Source: JBGANR01 sp044222225 (GTDB lineage: Bacteria > Actinomycetota > Actinomycetes > Mycobacteriales > Mycobacteriaceae). From it: 64,000 bases of DNA. The position numbers were made by a program, and so were the translations under genes. The stretch is from assembly GCA_044222225.1 (NCBI GenBank), contig JBGANR010000014.1:75727-139726 (forward strand), in the 5' to 3' direction. Within the stretch, counting starts at the first letter, position 1, and every line of letters starts with the position of its first letter. The notes beneath the pieces are model-generated. The model was not told where the DNA came from. It worked only from the letters and a program-made list of their open reading frames with translations, and made no database searches. Positions 32,372 through 41,024 of this stretch are shown one piece after another.

Positions 32372-33250
32372 ATGCCGGCAGCCGACGCGAGCACGGTCCT
32401 GCTGCTCTCGGACGAGGCCGACGCGCTGTCCGACGTGCTGCAGGCGATCCATCTCGAGGGCCGCGACGTCAGCCGGATCGCGGTGGCGGACGCCGCCCGA
32501 TACGTCGAGACCTGCGCCCGGCGGGTGGTCTATCTGGTCGAACGTGGCGGCCTGCGGATCACGCTCCCGAACCGGGACGTCCTCGTCGCAGGCGGCGGCC
32601 TCGCACTCCTGCCGCGCGGCCTCGAACACACGCTGCGCACCACGGGCGAGACGGTGTGGATCGCCGGAACCTTCCAGGTCGAGGAGCAGATCGCCGGTCC
32701 GATGCTGCGCGTCCTGCCCGATGCGATCGTCATCGACGCCGGCGAGCTGACTCATCCGTGGCTCGACGTGGCGAGGTCGCTCATCGTCAGCGAGCTCGTC
32801 GCGCCGAATCCGGGCGGCCGGGTCATGGTCTCGCGGCTGCTCGACCTGTTGTTCGTGCGGACGTTGCGCGTCTGGGCCGCGCAGGAGCCGGCGACGCCGC
32901 AGGGTTTGCTGACGGCGACCCTGGATCCGCACATCGCGCGGGCGCTCACCGCGATCCACCGGGATCCCGGCCACCCCTGGAGCGTGCCGGAACTCGCGCG
33001 GCGGGCGCAGCTCTCGCGATCGGCGTTCGCCGAACGGTTCACACGGCTGACCGGCATGTCACCGGGCCGCTACGCGTCGCAGCGCCGGCTCGCGTACGCC
33101 GAGCAGCTCGTCCTGGCCGGCGATCGTCCGCTCGGACGCATCGCGGCCGACATCGGCTACGAGTCGGAAGCCGCGTTCAGCAGGGCCTTCTCGCAGGCGT
33201 TCGGGGAGTCGCCGCGGGCCCGGCGCGGTCGGGCGTCGACGTCGTCATGA
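32372..33250 (+). CDS. AraC-family regulator with cupin-type sensor domain
   Basis: About 292 residues. The N-terminal half is a cupin_6-like domain (RRVVYLVERGGLRITLPNRD, LLPRGLEHTLRTTGE). The C-terminal half has two AraC helix-turn-helices: PWSVPELARRAQLSRSAFAE with TGMSPGRYASQRRL, and LGRIAADIGYESEAAFSRAF. Start chosen at ATG 32372 because GGAGG lies just before it; ATG 32336 and TTG 32285 are in frame but poorly supported. It probably controls the divergent hydrolase gene. Its 3' end overlaps the convergent DUF3263 gene by 6 bp. Confidence 0.92.
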   Translation: MPAADASTVLLLSDEADALSDVLQAIHLEGRDVSRIAVADAARYVETCARRVVYLVERGGLRITLPNRDVLVAGGGLALLPRGLEHTLRTTGETVWIAGTFQVEEQIAGPMLRVLPDAIVIDAGELTHPWLDVARSLIVSELVAPNPGGRVMVSRLLDLLFVRTLRVWAAQEPATPQGLLTATLDPHIARALTAIHRDPGHPWSVPELARRAQLSRSAFAERFTRLTGMSPGRYASQRRLAYAEQLVLAGDRPLGRIAADIGYESEAAFSRAFSQAFGESPRARRGRASTSS

Positions 33251-33487
33251 CAGACCGCGTCTGCGCCGGGCCTCGGATCGCGTATCCCGGATGCGTCGCA
33301 ATCGGTTGACGAGCATAGGATCGGTCGCGAGGACGTCCTGGCGGTCGAGCATCCCGGCGAGGAGCTGGTAGTAGCGGACGGGGGTCAACCCGAGCGCGCG
33401 GATCGCCTCGTCTTTGGCCGCCGCGGTCTTCCACCAGCGGTTCTCGAGGGTGAGGATCTGCTGTTCCAGCTCGGTCATGGTCCCCAT
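33245..33487 (-). CDS. DUF3263 family protein
   Basis: About 80 residues: MGTMTELEQQILTLENRWWK, then AAAKDEAIRALGLTPVRYYQ, a conserved small actinobacterial protein with a helix-turn-helix-like centre. Function unknown. ATG 33487 and ATG 33478 are both possible; GGCAGCAGG is near the first. It overlaps the AraC gene end-to-end and lies after a large palindrome. Confidence 0.85.
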   Translation of the reverse strand: MGTMTELEQQILTLENRWWKTAAAKDEAIRALGLTPVRYYQLLAGMLDRQDVLATDPMLVNRLRRIRDTRSEARRRRGLS

Positions 33488-33517
33488 CCTGCTGCCTCTC
33501 GCGCGTCTGCCATAGCC

Positions 33518-33557
33518 GTGTATGAGCGCCATATCCAGGGATATGGCGCTCATACAC
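33518..33557 (-). terminator. Perfect 19-bp hairpin after the urate permease gene
   Basis: Arms 33518-33536 and 33539-33557 pair without mismatch around a 2-nt centre, 22 bp beyond the permease stop. No T run. It most likely ends the urate operon. In double-stranded DNA it could also extrude as a cruciform. Confidence 0.75.
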
Positions 33558-33578
33558 CGCTGTGGCGATTCGTCGACG

Positions 33579-35018
33579 TCAGTTCACCGGTTCGCCGCCG
33601 TGGAACGTGCCGCCGTCGCTGAGGTGCTCGATCTCGTCTTCCCGGACCATCACCGCCGGGCCGGCGGCGACGTCCGTCGGGTCCTCCGGGGTCCCGGGCA
33701 GGATGACGTTGAAGAAGATGTTGAGCACCACCGCGATGACGGCGGCCGCGCTGATTCCGGAATGGAAGACGGTGGCGAACCAATCCGGGAAGTTGTGCCA
33801 GAAATCCGGCGACACGGTGGGGATGAGGCCGAACGCGACGGACGCCGCGACGATCACCATGTTGTTGTTGTTGTCGTACTCGACCTTGCTCAGCGTGCGG
33901 ATTCCGCTGGCCGCGACGGTGCCGAACAGAACGATTCCCGCGCCGCCGAGCACCGCCTGCGGAATAACGCCGACGACGGCGGCGAGCAGCGGGGAGAGGC
34001 CGAGAAGGGCGAGCACGACGCCGCCTGCTGCGACGACGAACCGGCTCTTGACGCCGGTCAGCGCCACGAGACCGACGTTCTGGGCGAACGCCGATGCCGG
34101 GAACGAATTGAACACCGGGGAGATCGCCGAGGAGAGCATGTCGGCCCGGATGCCGTCGCCGACGCGTCGGGAATCGACCTTCGTACCCACGACCTCGCCG
34201 ACGGCGAGGATGTCGGCCGTCGTCTCGACCATGATGACGATGATGACGATCGTCATCGACACGATGGCGCCGATCTCGAAGATCGGCATACCGAAGGAGA
34301 AGGGCTTGGGAAAGGCCACCGGGGCGGCCGAGCCGAGTGCGGTGAACGACACCTTTCCGGTGACGATCGCCCCGACCGTGCCGACGACGAGTCCGAGCAG
34401 GACGGCGAGCCGCGACAGCATCGGCGTCTTCGTCATGACCAGGACGGCCAACAGGGTGAATCCCGCGAGATAGATGTTCGACGCCGACAGATAGGCGGGG
34501 TTCGGATTCCCGTTGATCTTCGCCTGTCCGGTGATCCAGCCCGCCGCGACCGGCATCAGAGACAGGCCGATGACGGTGATGATCGAGCCGGTGACCACCG
34601 CCGGGAAGAATCTGATGACCTTGGCGAAGAACGGTGAGATGAGGAATCCCACGATCGACGCGCCGATGACGGCCCCGAACACGGTGCGCAGGCCCTCGGC
34701 CCCGCCGTTCGCCTTCTCGATGATGGTGAGCATCGTCGAGACCGAGGCGAACGAGATGCCCTGGACCAGCGGCAACTGCGCGCCGATCCACGGTACGGCG
34801 AGGGTCTGCAGCAACGTCGCCGCGCCACTGACGAACAGTGCGCACGAGACCAGGAGCGCCTTCTCCTGCGTCGACAATCCGGCCGCACCGCCGATGATGA
34901 GCGGGACGGCGATGACGCCGCCGAACATGGTGAGAATATGCTGGAGGCCGTAGCCGAAAAGGCCGCCGATCCCCATCATGGCGTCTTCCGGACGCCGGGT
35001 CTTAGTCGCGGTGCTCAC
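33579..35018 (-). CDS. NCS2-family nucleobase permease, probably urate
   Basis: 479 residues with about 12-14 membrane helices. The family motifs are QHILTMFGGVIAVPLIIGGA, LPLVQGISFASVSTM, the long conserved FPAVVTGSIITVIGLSLMPV, and the carboxyl-containing helix VIIVIMVETTADILAVGEVV followed by ALTGVKSRFVVAAGGVVLAL. This group of nucleobase:cation symporters (UacT, PucJ/K) takes up urate or xanthine; the operon (uricase, uraH, uraD) points to urate. GTG start at 35018 with GAGGAGA upstream. It lies 19 bp after the uricase gene and is followed by a strong hairpin. Confidence 0.93.
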   Translation of the reverse strand: MSTATKTRRPEDAMMGIGGLFGYGLQHILTMFGGVIAVPLIIGGAAGLSTQEKALLVSCALFVSGAATLLQTLAVPWIGAQLPLVQGISFASVSTMLTIIEKANGGAEGLRTVFGAVIGASIVGFLISPFFAKVIRFFPAVVTGSIITVIGLSLMPVAAGWITGQAKINGNPNPAYLSASNIYLAGFTLLAVLVMTKTPMLSRLAVLLGLVVGTVGAIVTGKVSFTALGSAAPVAFPKPFSFGMPIFEIGAIVSMTIVIIVIMVETTADILAVGEVVGTKVDSRRVGDGIRADMLSSAISPVFNSFPASAFAQNVGLVALTGVKSRFVVAAGGVVLALLGLSPLLAAVVGVIPQAVLGGAGIVLFGTVAASGIRTLSKVEYDNNNNMVIVAASVAFGLIPTVSPDFWHNFPDWFATVFHSGISAAAVIAVVLNIFFNVILPGTPEDPTDVAAGPAVMVREDEIEHLSDGGTFHGGEPVN

Positions 35019-35037
35019 GGTCTCATCTCCTCATTGC

Positions 35038-35939
35038 CTATGCGAACGACGGAACCGTGTACCAGGCCGCGGGGGCCTCCGGTTCGCCTTCGCGCACGAT
35101 GGTGGCCTGAATGAGGCCGTAGGGTCGGTCGGCGGCGAAGAAGACCTCGTTGTCGTTCTGGAGGCCGAACGGTTCGAAATCGACGACGAAATGATGCTTG
35201 TTCGGGCAGGAGAACTTGATCTCCGCGATCTCGGGATGGGCCTCGAGGACGGCCTTGCCCATCGCATAGAGCGTCTGCTGCAGGGCGAGCGAATGGGTGA
35301 CGGCGAACGTCGCGAAGAGGATCGACTTCACCGATTCGTAGACCGCGTTGAAATCGACGTCCGTCGAGGTGTAGCGCCACCACGACGTCATGGACGTCGC
35401 CATGATCCGATCGTCCGTCTCGACGAGCGTCGTGTACTTGTCGCGGGGGAATCCGTGGAACTCCGAGCCCGTCGACTTGAGCACGATCGCGTCCTTGAGG
35501 CCGGCGAGGACGTACGTCTGCCCGTCCGCGATCTGCACGACCGTGGTGCGCACCTCCTGGCCTTTGCGAACGAACGAGTGGTCGTGCGGCCTGCCGTCGA
35601 CGCCGATGCGCTCCCACGCGTAGAGCTCCGACTCCCAGCGTCCGCCCTCGATCCATTCGAAGTCGTCCACGAAATGCCTGCCGAGGGCGATGAGGTACTC
35701 CTCGGGCGAGGGGATGCCGAACTCCTTGGCATAGGCGTAGGCGGTGTTCTTCTGAGTATCGGTGGCGACGACCAGGCTGTTGTCGCCGTCGATGTGCGCC
35801 GCCGTGAAGTCGCCCGCAATTGAGAGGTGACATTGAGATCGATGATCTCGTGCACCGGCGTGTCTCGTACGATGCGCACGACTCGGCATTCGGCCTTGCC
35901 GTACTGATTGGGTCCGAGGACGATGTCTCCGTCGGCCAT
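35038..35939 (-). pseudogene. uaZ: Urate oxidase with a single-base frameshift
   Basis: From ATG 35939 (AGGAGA upstream) one frame reads MADGDIVLGPNQYGKAECRV to HEIIDLNVTSQLR, then becomes nonsense. The -1/+2 frame continues normally with GDFTAAHIDGDNSLVVATDT, QKNTAYAYAKEFGIPSPEEY, and on to NKHHFVVDFEPFG and WYTVPSFA. The break is at the G run near 35813-35817, where GCGGGCGAC should be GCGGGGCGAC. With that base the protein is ~300 residues, normal for uricase (urate to 5-hydroxyisourate). All downstream motifs (TDTQKNT, HSF) are intact, so the loss is recent, or it is a sequencing error in a homopolymer. I see no slippery-site architecture that would argue for programmed frameshifting. Confidence 0.9.
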
Positions 35940-36046
35940 TTCATTCTCCTTTTGTCGAGCTGTTGAATACCTGCGAGTGGATACGGGTCGGCCCCGGACG
36001 CCTTTGATTCGGCCGATGGAAAGACGATTCGAGAAAGAGGGGCGGG

Positions 36047-36370
36047 TCAGCTGCCGCGATACGTCGTGTAGGAGTACGGGGCCAGCAGGATCGGCACGTG
36101 ATGGTGTCCGTCGTCGTCGCCGACGATGAAGCTGATGGAGATCTCCGGGTAATAGCCTGTGATTCCGGCCGCCGCGAACCACGTCTCGGTGTCGAAGACG
36201 AGGCGATACCGCCCGGCCGTCAGCTCGCCGCCGAGCCCGGCGACGCGTCCGTCCTCGTTCGTGACGCCCGCGGCCACCTCGGTGCCCGCGGCGTCGAACA
36301 GGGTGAGCGGGACGCCGGCGGCGGGTCTGCCGGCCACGGCGTCGAGAACGTGACTGCTCAGCGTGCTCAT
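36047..36370 (-). CDS. uraH: 5-hydroxyisourate hydrolase
   Basis: 107 residues, the normal size of the transthyretin-like HIU hydrolase. The start MSTLSSHVLDAVAGRPAAGV carries catalytic-site His7; VFDTETWFAA and HHHVPILLAPYSYTTYRGS give the second His/Arg region and the diagnostic C-terminal YRGS. It converts 5-hydroxyisourate to OHCU, the second step of urate breakdown. Its ATG overlaps the uraD stop (ATGA). A ~107-bp gap separates it from uricase downstream. Confidence 0.97.
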   Translation of the reverse strand: MSTLSSHVLDAVAGRPAAGVPLTLFDAAGTEVAAGVTNEDGRVAGLGGELTAGRYRLVFDTETWFAAAGITGYYPEISISFIVGDDDGHHHVPILLAPYSYTTYRGS

Positions 36371-36948
36371 CGCGCCGCCTCGACGTCGTGTGCCGGCCCC
36401 GGCGTCGGCGCCTCGTCCGGCGCGAGCATCCGGCGCAACCGGACCCGATTGATCTTCGCGAGTTCCACGCGCAGCACCCTTCTCTCGGTGGCGGGATCGT
36501 TGGCCATCCGTTCACGCAGGACGGCCAGGAGTTCGGCGGCGGGCCGGCCGTCGGCGAAGACGAGGTAGACGTGCCCGAAACGCTCCTCGTACTCGGCGTT
36601 CGCGCGGACCAGCTCGTGGAGTACGGACGCGTCGGCCCCGGTGACGCCGGACTGTTCGCGCTGCGACGAGGCGTGTGCCGAGCGCTCGCCGATGCGGGGG
36701 TGGCCCGCGAGGGCGTCGTCGATGTCGGTCTCGGTCGACGCAGCGAGAGCGGACTCGGCACTCTGCAGCAGGGCGGCGACGTCCGGGAACGGCCGGGCGT
36801 CCGCGATCCGGACGGCCCAGGCCGTCGACGTGCAGCAGTCACGCAGGGCGGCGACGGCGGCGTCCCGGGGCAGGGCGTTGAACGCCGCGACGCCGCGCGG
36901 ATACATGGTCGGAATGAGAGCCTCCTCGTCCGCCGGGGGGTTTGTCAC
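36367..36948 (-). CDS. uraD: OHCU decarboxylase
   Basis: 193 residues. FNALPRDAAVAALRDCCTST, the catalytic AGHPRIGERS (His83) and EERFGHVYLVFADGRPAAEL are the OHCU decarboxylase family signatures. It decarboxylates 2-oxo-4-hydroxy-4-carboxy-5-ureidoimidazoline to S-allantoin, the third step after uricase and UraH. GTG at 36948 gives an N-terminus matching the family. It is first in the uraD-uraH-uricase-permease run, separated from allantoicase by a hairpin. Confidence 0.95.
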   Translation of the reverse strand: MTNPPADEEALIPTMYPRGVAAFNALPRDAAVAALRDCCTSTAWAVRIADARPFPDVAALLQSAESALAASTETDIDDALAGHPRIGERSAHASSQREQSGVTGADASVLHELVRANAEYEERFGHVYLVFADGRPAAELLAVLRERMANDPATERRVLRVELAKINRVRLRRMLAPDEAPTPGPAHDVEAAR

Positions 36949-37004
36949 CCGAGACGTTAAGGACGGCCCATGACGATTCTGTTTCGGATGTATTCACGAC
37001 GCAG

Positions 37005-37040
37005 AACGGCCCGGATATATCGAGATATATCCGGGCCGTT
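37005..37040 (-). terminator. Hairpin terminator after allantoicase
   Basis: Arms AACGGCCCGGATATAT (37005-37020) and its complement (37025-37040) pair over 16 bp around CGAG, 13 bp past the allantoicase stop. It separates allantoicase from the urate operon downstream. Confidence 0.82.
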
Positions 37041-37052
37041 CTTCAGTGATCG

Positions 37053-38066
37053 TCAGACGGTCGCGGCGGCCGCCTCGAGCTCGAGACGTCCGGCGGCCGT
37101 CGGCTCGCCGTAGAGACGCAGCCGGGACAGGCCGCCGTCGGGGTGGATGTCGAGCCGCACCTCGGTGACGGGCGGGACGTCGGGCAGGAGCAGCAGGCGA
37201 TGACGCATGTCCGGCTGCAGCAGCGTCGGCGGCAGGAGGTCGACCCACGTGCCGTCGGCGGTCCGGCCCGTCAGGCGTGCGCTGCCGGGTGCGTTGCCGA
37301 GGTAATAGGAGGTGTCGATCTCGACGAGCCGCGGCGTGCCCTCAGCGGCGAGCGCGATGTGCACCCAGTCGTTGCCGTCGTCGCGTCGGCGGGAGGTCTC
37401 CCAGCCCTCGCCCATGCTGCGGGCGGGACCGGGCAGGAGCAGGTGGTGCGGCGTGTTGTAGAAGTCGTTCGAGCAGGCCAGCACCGTCGCGCCGTTCTCG
37501 ACGGAGACCAGGTCGATCGGTCCCGCGCCGAGCAGCACGGGATCCGGACGGCCGCGGCCGTGGACGCGCAGCCGTGAGATGCCGCCGTCCGGGAACATCG
37601 TGACCCGCACGTGCGTCCAGCGCCGGTCCGAGTCGACGGCGTAGAGGTTCCGCGAGTCGCCGCGGGCGGCGGAGCGGGGCACGAGGGGCTGCCAGTCGGC
37701 GTTCGCCACGACCTCCTCGGCCGGCGGGTAGCCGTCCACGACGGCCGCGTCGACGCCGATCTCCGGCGGATAGTTGCCCTTGAACCAGGTGGTGTCGACG
37801 ACGACCCCCGACACGATCCCCGGCGCCCCGAGCCGGATGACGGCGTCGTCACGGCCGCCGAGCGGGCGGTGCCGGCGCGTCTCCCAACCGTCGTACACCT
37901 GCCCCTTGTGCCCGAAGGTGTGCGCCCGGTGCTCCGGCTCGTGGGCGCCCACGAGGTTCTCCTTCTCGGCGAAGGACTCGTCGCTCGCCCAGATGACGGA
38001 ACCGCCGACGGAGCGGGAGGCGAGGTCGGGCAGTCGGGTGAAGTCCGGTTCGGTGGAGCTGGTCAT
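37053..38066 (-). CDS. alc: Allantoicase
   Basis: 337 residues. FTRLPDLASRSVGGSVIWAS, DESFAEKENLVGAHEPEHRA, YDGWETRRHR and IRLGAPGIVSGVVVDTTWFK are the allantoicase signature, and the two jelly-roll halves repeat FPDGGISRLRVHGR and HPDGGLSRLRLYGE. It hydrolyses allantoate to ureidoglycolate and urea. ATG 38066 fits the family start. Allantoinase, needed to make allantoate from the UraD product, is not in this window. A DUF6986 gene lies 88 bp upstream on the same strand. Confidence 0.97.
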   Translation of the reverse strand: MTSSTEPDFTRLPDLASRSVGGSVIWASDESFAEKENLVGAHEPEHRAHTFGHKGQVYDGWETRRHRPLGGRDDAVIRLGAPGIVSGVVVDTTWFKGNYPPEIGVDAAVVDGYPPAEEVVANADWQPLVPRSAARGDSRNLYAVDSDRRWTHVRVTMFPDGGISRLRVHGRGRPDPVLLGAGPIDLVSVENGATVLACSNDFYNTPHHLLLPGPARSMGEGWETSRRRDDGNDWVHIALAAEGTPRLVEIDTSYYLGNAPGSARLTGRTADGTWVDLLPPTLLQPDMRHRLLLLPDVPPVTEVRLDIHPDGGLSRLRLYGEPTAAGRLELEAAAATV

Positions 38067-38154
38067 CGGGTGTGTCTTTCCTCGGGTCGATACGGCAGGC
38101 CGGGCTGGGCCGACGCGGCTTGGGTGTCGCGGCGTTGTTCTCGTGCTGGGGCGG

Positions 38155-39408
38155 TCAGGGGTTCGCGACGGCCACGTCCCTGCGGCGGACGAGCGCATCG
38201 AGCACGGCGCGATCGCACGACGGCGCCGCGGCCTGCACGTCGGCGTCGTCGAACGCACCCGCGTCGAGCCCGCGCAGCATGCCGGCGGCCAGCGCCTCGG
38301 CCGTCGCGGGCTCGTCCATCACATCGCCGCCGCGGCGATCGAGATACGACTGGATGCGCGGCGCCGCGGCCGTCAACGTCTGCCGGTGGAAGGCGAACGT
38401 CGCGAGCCAGCGGGTGACGAGGTGGCCCGGATGCATGTCCCAGCCCTGCCAGACGCCGCGCTCCAGCGAACGGGTGACCAGCCGGTGGTGCCGCCGGACC
38501 GCGGCCTGCTGCTGCGCCGCGTCGCCGGTGGGGGTGACCTGCGTCGATCCGTCGCTGACCCACACGCCGGTCTGGGCGGCGGCCAGCAGCATGACGGCCT
38601 TCGCGTGGTCGGCGACGGGATGTTCCAGGCTCTGCTGCGCCGCGGTGATGCCGCAGGCGGCGCTGTAGTCGTAGGTGCCGTAGTGCAGACCGGTGCAACG
38701 GCCGGCCGACGCGTGCACGGCGCGCGCCACCGTCGCCGTCCCGTCGGCGCCGAGGACGGCCTGCGGCGTCTCGATCTGCAGCTCGAAACGCAGTGCGCCG
38801 GCGGGGAGTCCGTGAGCCCGCTCGACGGCGTCGAAGAGCTCGACGGCGACGTCGACCTGCTCGAGGGCCCGGAACTTGGGGATGGTGACGACGAAACCTC
38901 GCGGCACGCCGCCGGCCCCGTCGAGGACGAGTTCGAGGGTGCGCAGGCTGCGGTCGAGGAGGTCGGCCGTCAACCCCTTGAATCGGATGCCGACGTGCGC
39001 GGGCCCGTCCGGATCGGCGGCGAGCTGCGCGAACGTCGCCCCGGCGGCGCGGGCGTCCGCGTCCTCGACGGCGTCGGGGCGGGTGCCGTAACCGTCCTCG
39101 AAGTCGGCCCGCAGGTCGGCGATCGGGGACGTCGCCAGCCGCGTCAGCGTGCGGTCGAGAACGCCCTCGACGTCGAGCTCGACGAGCGTGTCCCGGTGCC
39201 GCTCGGCGAGCGCGACGGCGTCCGCGCCCCACCGCTCGACGACACCGGGTCGCGTATCGGCGCCGCTGATGTAGACGGTGTGCACAGGCTGCGGGTCGAG
39301 GCGTCGCCCGGGATAGTGCGTGGCGTACTCCGCATCGGCCGTCGCGAGGCGCGCACGCAGAGCGGCGACGAGGCGAGGATCGGTGGGCTGCGAAGTCGCG
39401 GGCGACAT
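38155..39408 (-). CDS. DUF6986 / HpcH-aldolase-like protein linked to allantoicase
   Basis: 417 residues. LRADFEDGYGTRPDAVED resembles the acidic Mg-binding loop of citrate-lyase beta/malate-synthase-type enzymes; GFVVTIPKFRALEQVDVAVE, LRFELQIETPQAVLG and GRCTGLHYGTYDYSAACGIT match the TIM-barrel glutamate/aspartate sites of the same superfamily. Such proteins are often encoded next to allantoicase in actinobacteria. A role in using the glyoxylate or ureidoglycolate made by allantoicase is a reasonable inference, but the reaction is not known to me. Confidence 0.78.
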   Translation of the reverse strand: MSPATSQPTDPRLVAALRARLATADAEYATHYPGRRLDPQPVHTVYISGADTRPGVVERWGADAVALAERHRDTLVELDVEGVLDRTLTRLATSPIADLRADFEDGYGTRPDAVEDADARAAGATFAQLAADPDGPAHVGIRFKGLTADLLDRSLRTLELVLDGAGGVPRGFVVTIPKFRALEQVDVAVELFDAVERAHGLPAGALRFELQIETPQAVLGADGTATVARAVHASAGRCTGLHYGTYDYSAACGITAAQQSLEHPVADHAKAVMLLAAAQTGVWVSDGSTQVTPTGDAAQQQAAVRRHHRLVTRSLERGVWQGWDMHPGHLVTRWLATFAFHRQTLTAAAPRIQSYLDRRGGDVMDEPATAEALAAGMLRGLDAGAFDDADVQAAAPSCDRAVLDALVRRRDVAVANP

Positions 39409-39465
39409 CGGTCCATCGTGTCAGACGCCGCTCGTCGCGCCGTCTCCGCGGTGAACTCGGAGTCG

Positions 39466-40320
39466 TTACACCGCGAACGTCGGTGTGCCGATGAGGCAGA
39501 GGGCGACGGCCAGGGCGCCGAGCGCGACGAGCCCCGAAGCGGTGATGAGCGTTCGGCGCACACCGACCGGGCCGGACCGGACGTACCGCTGCCAGTAGAC
39601 CGGGCCGACGGCGGCCGCGCCGAAGACGAGCCCGCCGAGGTGTCCCCACAGGGAGACGTTGGGGATGGTCAACGTGATGACGGCGTTGATCGCGAGGACG
39701 CCGAGGAGCTGCCCGATCGGCAGTTTCAACTTGATCATGAGCACGCCGATCGCGCCCATCAGGCCGTACAGTGCACCGCTCGCGCCGGCGGTGGCGTCGA
39801 GCGGCCCGCCGAAGAGGACCGGCCCGGCGCTGCCGCCGAGCAGCGCGACGCCGTAGATGCCGGCGAACCAGCCGGGGCCGGTCGCGGATTCGAGATCGCG
39901 GCCGAGGATGTACAGCGTCAACATGTTGACGGCCAGGTGGATCAGGCCGTAGTGGAGGAAGCCCGCTGTGACGATCCGCCACGGCTCGTCGGCGACGAGC
40001 GGCGGCCAGAGCACGCCGTCCAGGAACAGCTGCGACGTGCGGTTGTCCATGAGACTGCCGGCCTGGATCGCCGTCGCGAGAAAGACGACGACGTTCACGG
40101 CGAGCAGACCGTAGGTGACGATCGGTCCCGACGCGCGGCGGTCCGGGGCGCGTCGGACGGTGCGGGAGCCCGGCGCGGGCGCCGCGCAGTCACGGCATTG
40201 CATCCCGACCGCCGCCGGTACAAGGCATTCCGGGCAGGCCGGGCGTTCGCAGCGCACGCAGGACAGCCCCGTGCCGCGATCGGGGTGTCGGTAGCAGGCG
40301 CGCAGGTGAGGCGGCGTCAT
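39466..40320 (-). CDS. Rhomboid-family intramembrane serine protease
   Basis: 284 residues. The N-terminus is a cytoplasmic B-box-like zinc motif (CYRHPDRGTGLSCVRCERPA, CPECLVPAAVGMQCRDC). Six or so membrane helices follow, with WRIVTAGFLHYGLIHLAVNM, the catalytic Ser in TAGASGALYG (Ser181) and His in NVSLWGHLGGL (His227). It cleaves substrates within the membrane; natural substrates are unknown. It lies next to ppiA, as its homologue does in mycobacteria. A perfect hairpin separates the two genes. Confidence 0.95.
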   Translation of the reverse strand: MTPPHLRACYRHPDRGTGLSCVRCERPACPECLVPAAVGMQCRDCAAPAPGSRTVRRAPDRRASGPIVTYGLLAVNVVVFLATAIQAGSLMDNRTSQLFLDGVLWPPLVADEPWRIVTAGFLHYGLIHLAVNMLTLYILGRDLESATGPGWFAGIYGVALLGGSAGPVLFGGPLDATAGASGALYGLMGAIGVLMIKLKLPIGQLLGVLAINAVITLTIPNVSLWGHLGGLVFGAAAVGPVYWQRYVRSGPVGVRRTLITASGLVALGALAVALCLIGTPTFAV

Positions 40321-40334
40321 ATCGGCTGCCTCAC

Positions 40335-40369
40335 AGCGCCGTCGCGACGATAATCGTCGCGACGGCGCT
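40335..40369 (-). terminator. Perfect 17-bp hairpin after ppiA
   Basis: Arms 40335-40351 and 40353-40369 are fully complementary around one base, between the ppiA stop and the rhomboid start. It probably terminates ppiA transcription. Confidence 0.75.
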
Positions 40370-40407
40370 CGAACGCGCTCGATATGACGCGGCCCCGGAT
40401 CATGTCG

Positions 40408-40956
40408 TCAGGAGACGGTGACGCGCTCGATGACGACGTCGTCGACCGGCCGGTCGGCGCGACCCGTGCGCGTGGTCGCGATCGCGTCGACGACCTGCCG
40501 CGACGCCGGATCGACGACCTCGCCGAAGATCGTGTGCTTGCCGTTGAGGTGCGGCGTCGGCGTCACGGTGATGAAGAACTGCGAGCCGTTGGTGCCGCGG
40601 CCGGCGATCTTCCCGGCGTTCGCCATGCCCAGCAGGTAAGGCCGGTTGTAGCCGAGCTCGGGGTGCGGCTCGTCGTCGAACTGGTAGCCCGGGCCGCCGC
40701 GACCGGTGCCGGTCGGGTCGCCGCCCTGGATCATGAAGCCGTCGATGACGCGGTGGAAGACGCTGCCGTCATAGAACGGGCCGCTGGCATCGCCCTTCGC
40801 GTTCGGGGCGGAGTAGGCGCCGTCGCCGGTCGCGAGGCCGACGAAGTTGGCGACGGTCTTCGGTGCGTGGTTGCCGAAGAGGTCGATGACGATGTCACCG
40901 CGGTTGGTGTGCAGGGTTGCTTTCGCAGTGCTGATCGGAGAAGTCACGGGCTCCAT
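40408..40956 (-). CDS. ppiA: Peptidyl-prolyl cis-trans isomerase (cyclophilin A)
   Basis: 182 residues, cytoplasmic cyclophilin. LHTNRGDIVIDLFGNHAPKT, FYDGSVFHRVIDGFMIQGGD and GTNGSQFFITVTPTPHLNGK hold the active-site Arg, Phe and Gln residues. It catalyses proline isomerisation during folding. It matches mycobacterial PpiA closely, including the conserved GTGRGGPGY loop. No signal peptide. Start ATG 40956 has no evident ribosome binding site and may be leaderless. Its position beside the PH-domain/crgA/trpG/pknB genes is the conserved Mycobacteriales arrangement. Confidence 0.97.
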   Translation of the reverse strand: MEPVTSPISTAKATLHTNRGDIVIDLFGNHAPKTVANFVGLATGDGAYSAPNAKGDASGPFYDGSVFHRVIDGFMIQGGDPTGTGRGGPGYQFDDEPHPELGYNRPYLLGMANAGKIAGRGTNGSQFFITVTPTPHLNGKHTIFGEVVDPASRQVVDAIATTRTGRADRPVDDVVIERVTVS

Positions 40957-41024
40957 CGTGCCAGCCCCGAGATCGCTGCGGCGAAGACCTCGGATCCGGG
41001 TGACTGCTGTGGCACGCTGGAACG

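Noticed and set aside
31216..33309. Long plus-strand frame opposite the hydrolase gene and over the AraC gene
   Set aside because: Antisense and shifted shadow caused by high GC third positions; the minus-strand hydrolase and plus-strand AraC frames have full family motifs.
35805..35825. Programmed frameshifting in uricase
   Set aside because: No slippery heptamer, Shine-Dalgarno-like stimulator or hairpin at the site; uricases are not known to use frameshifting.
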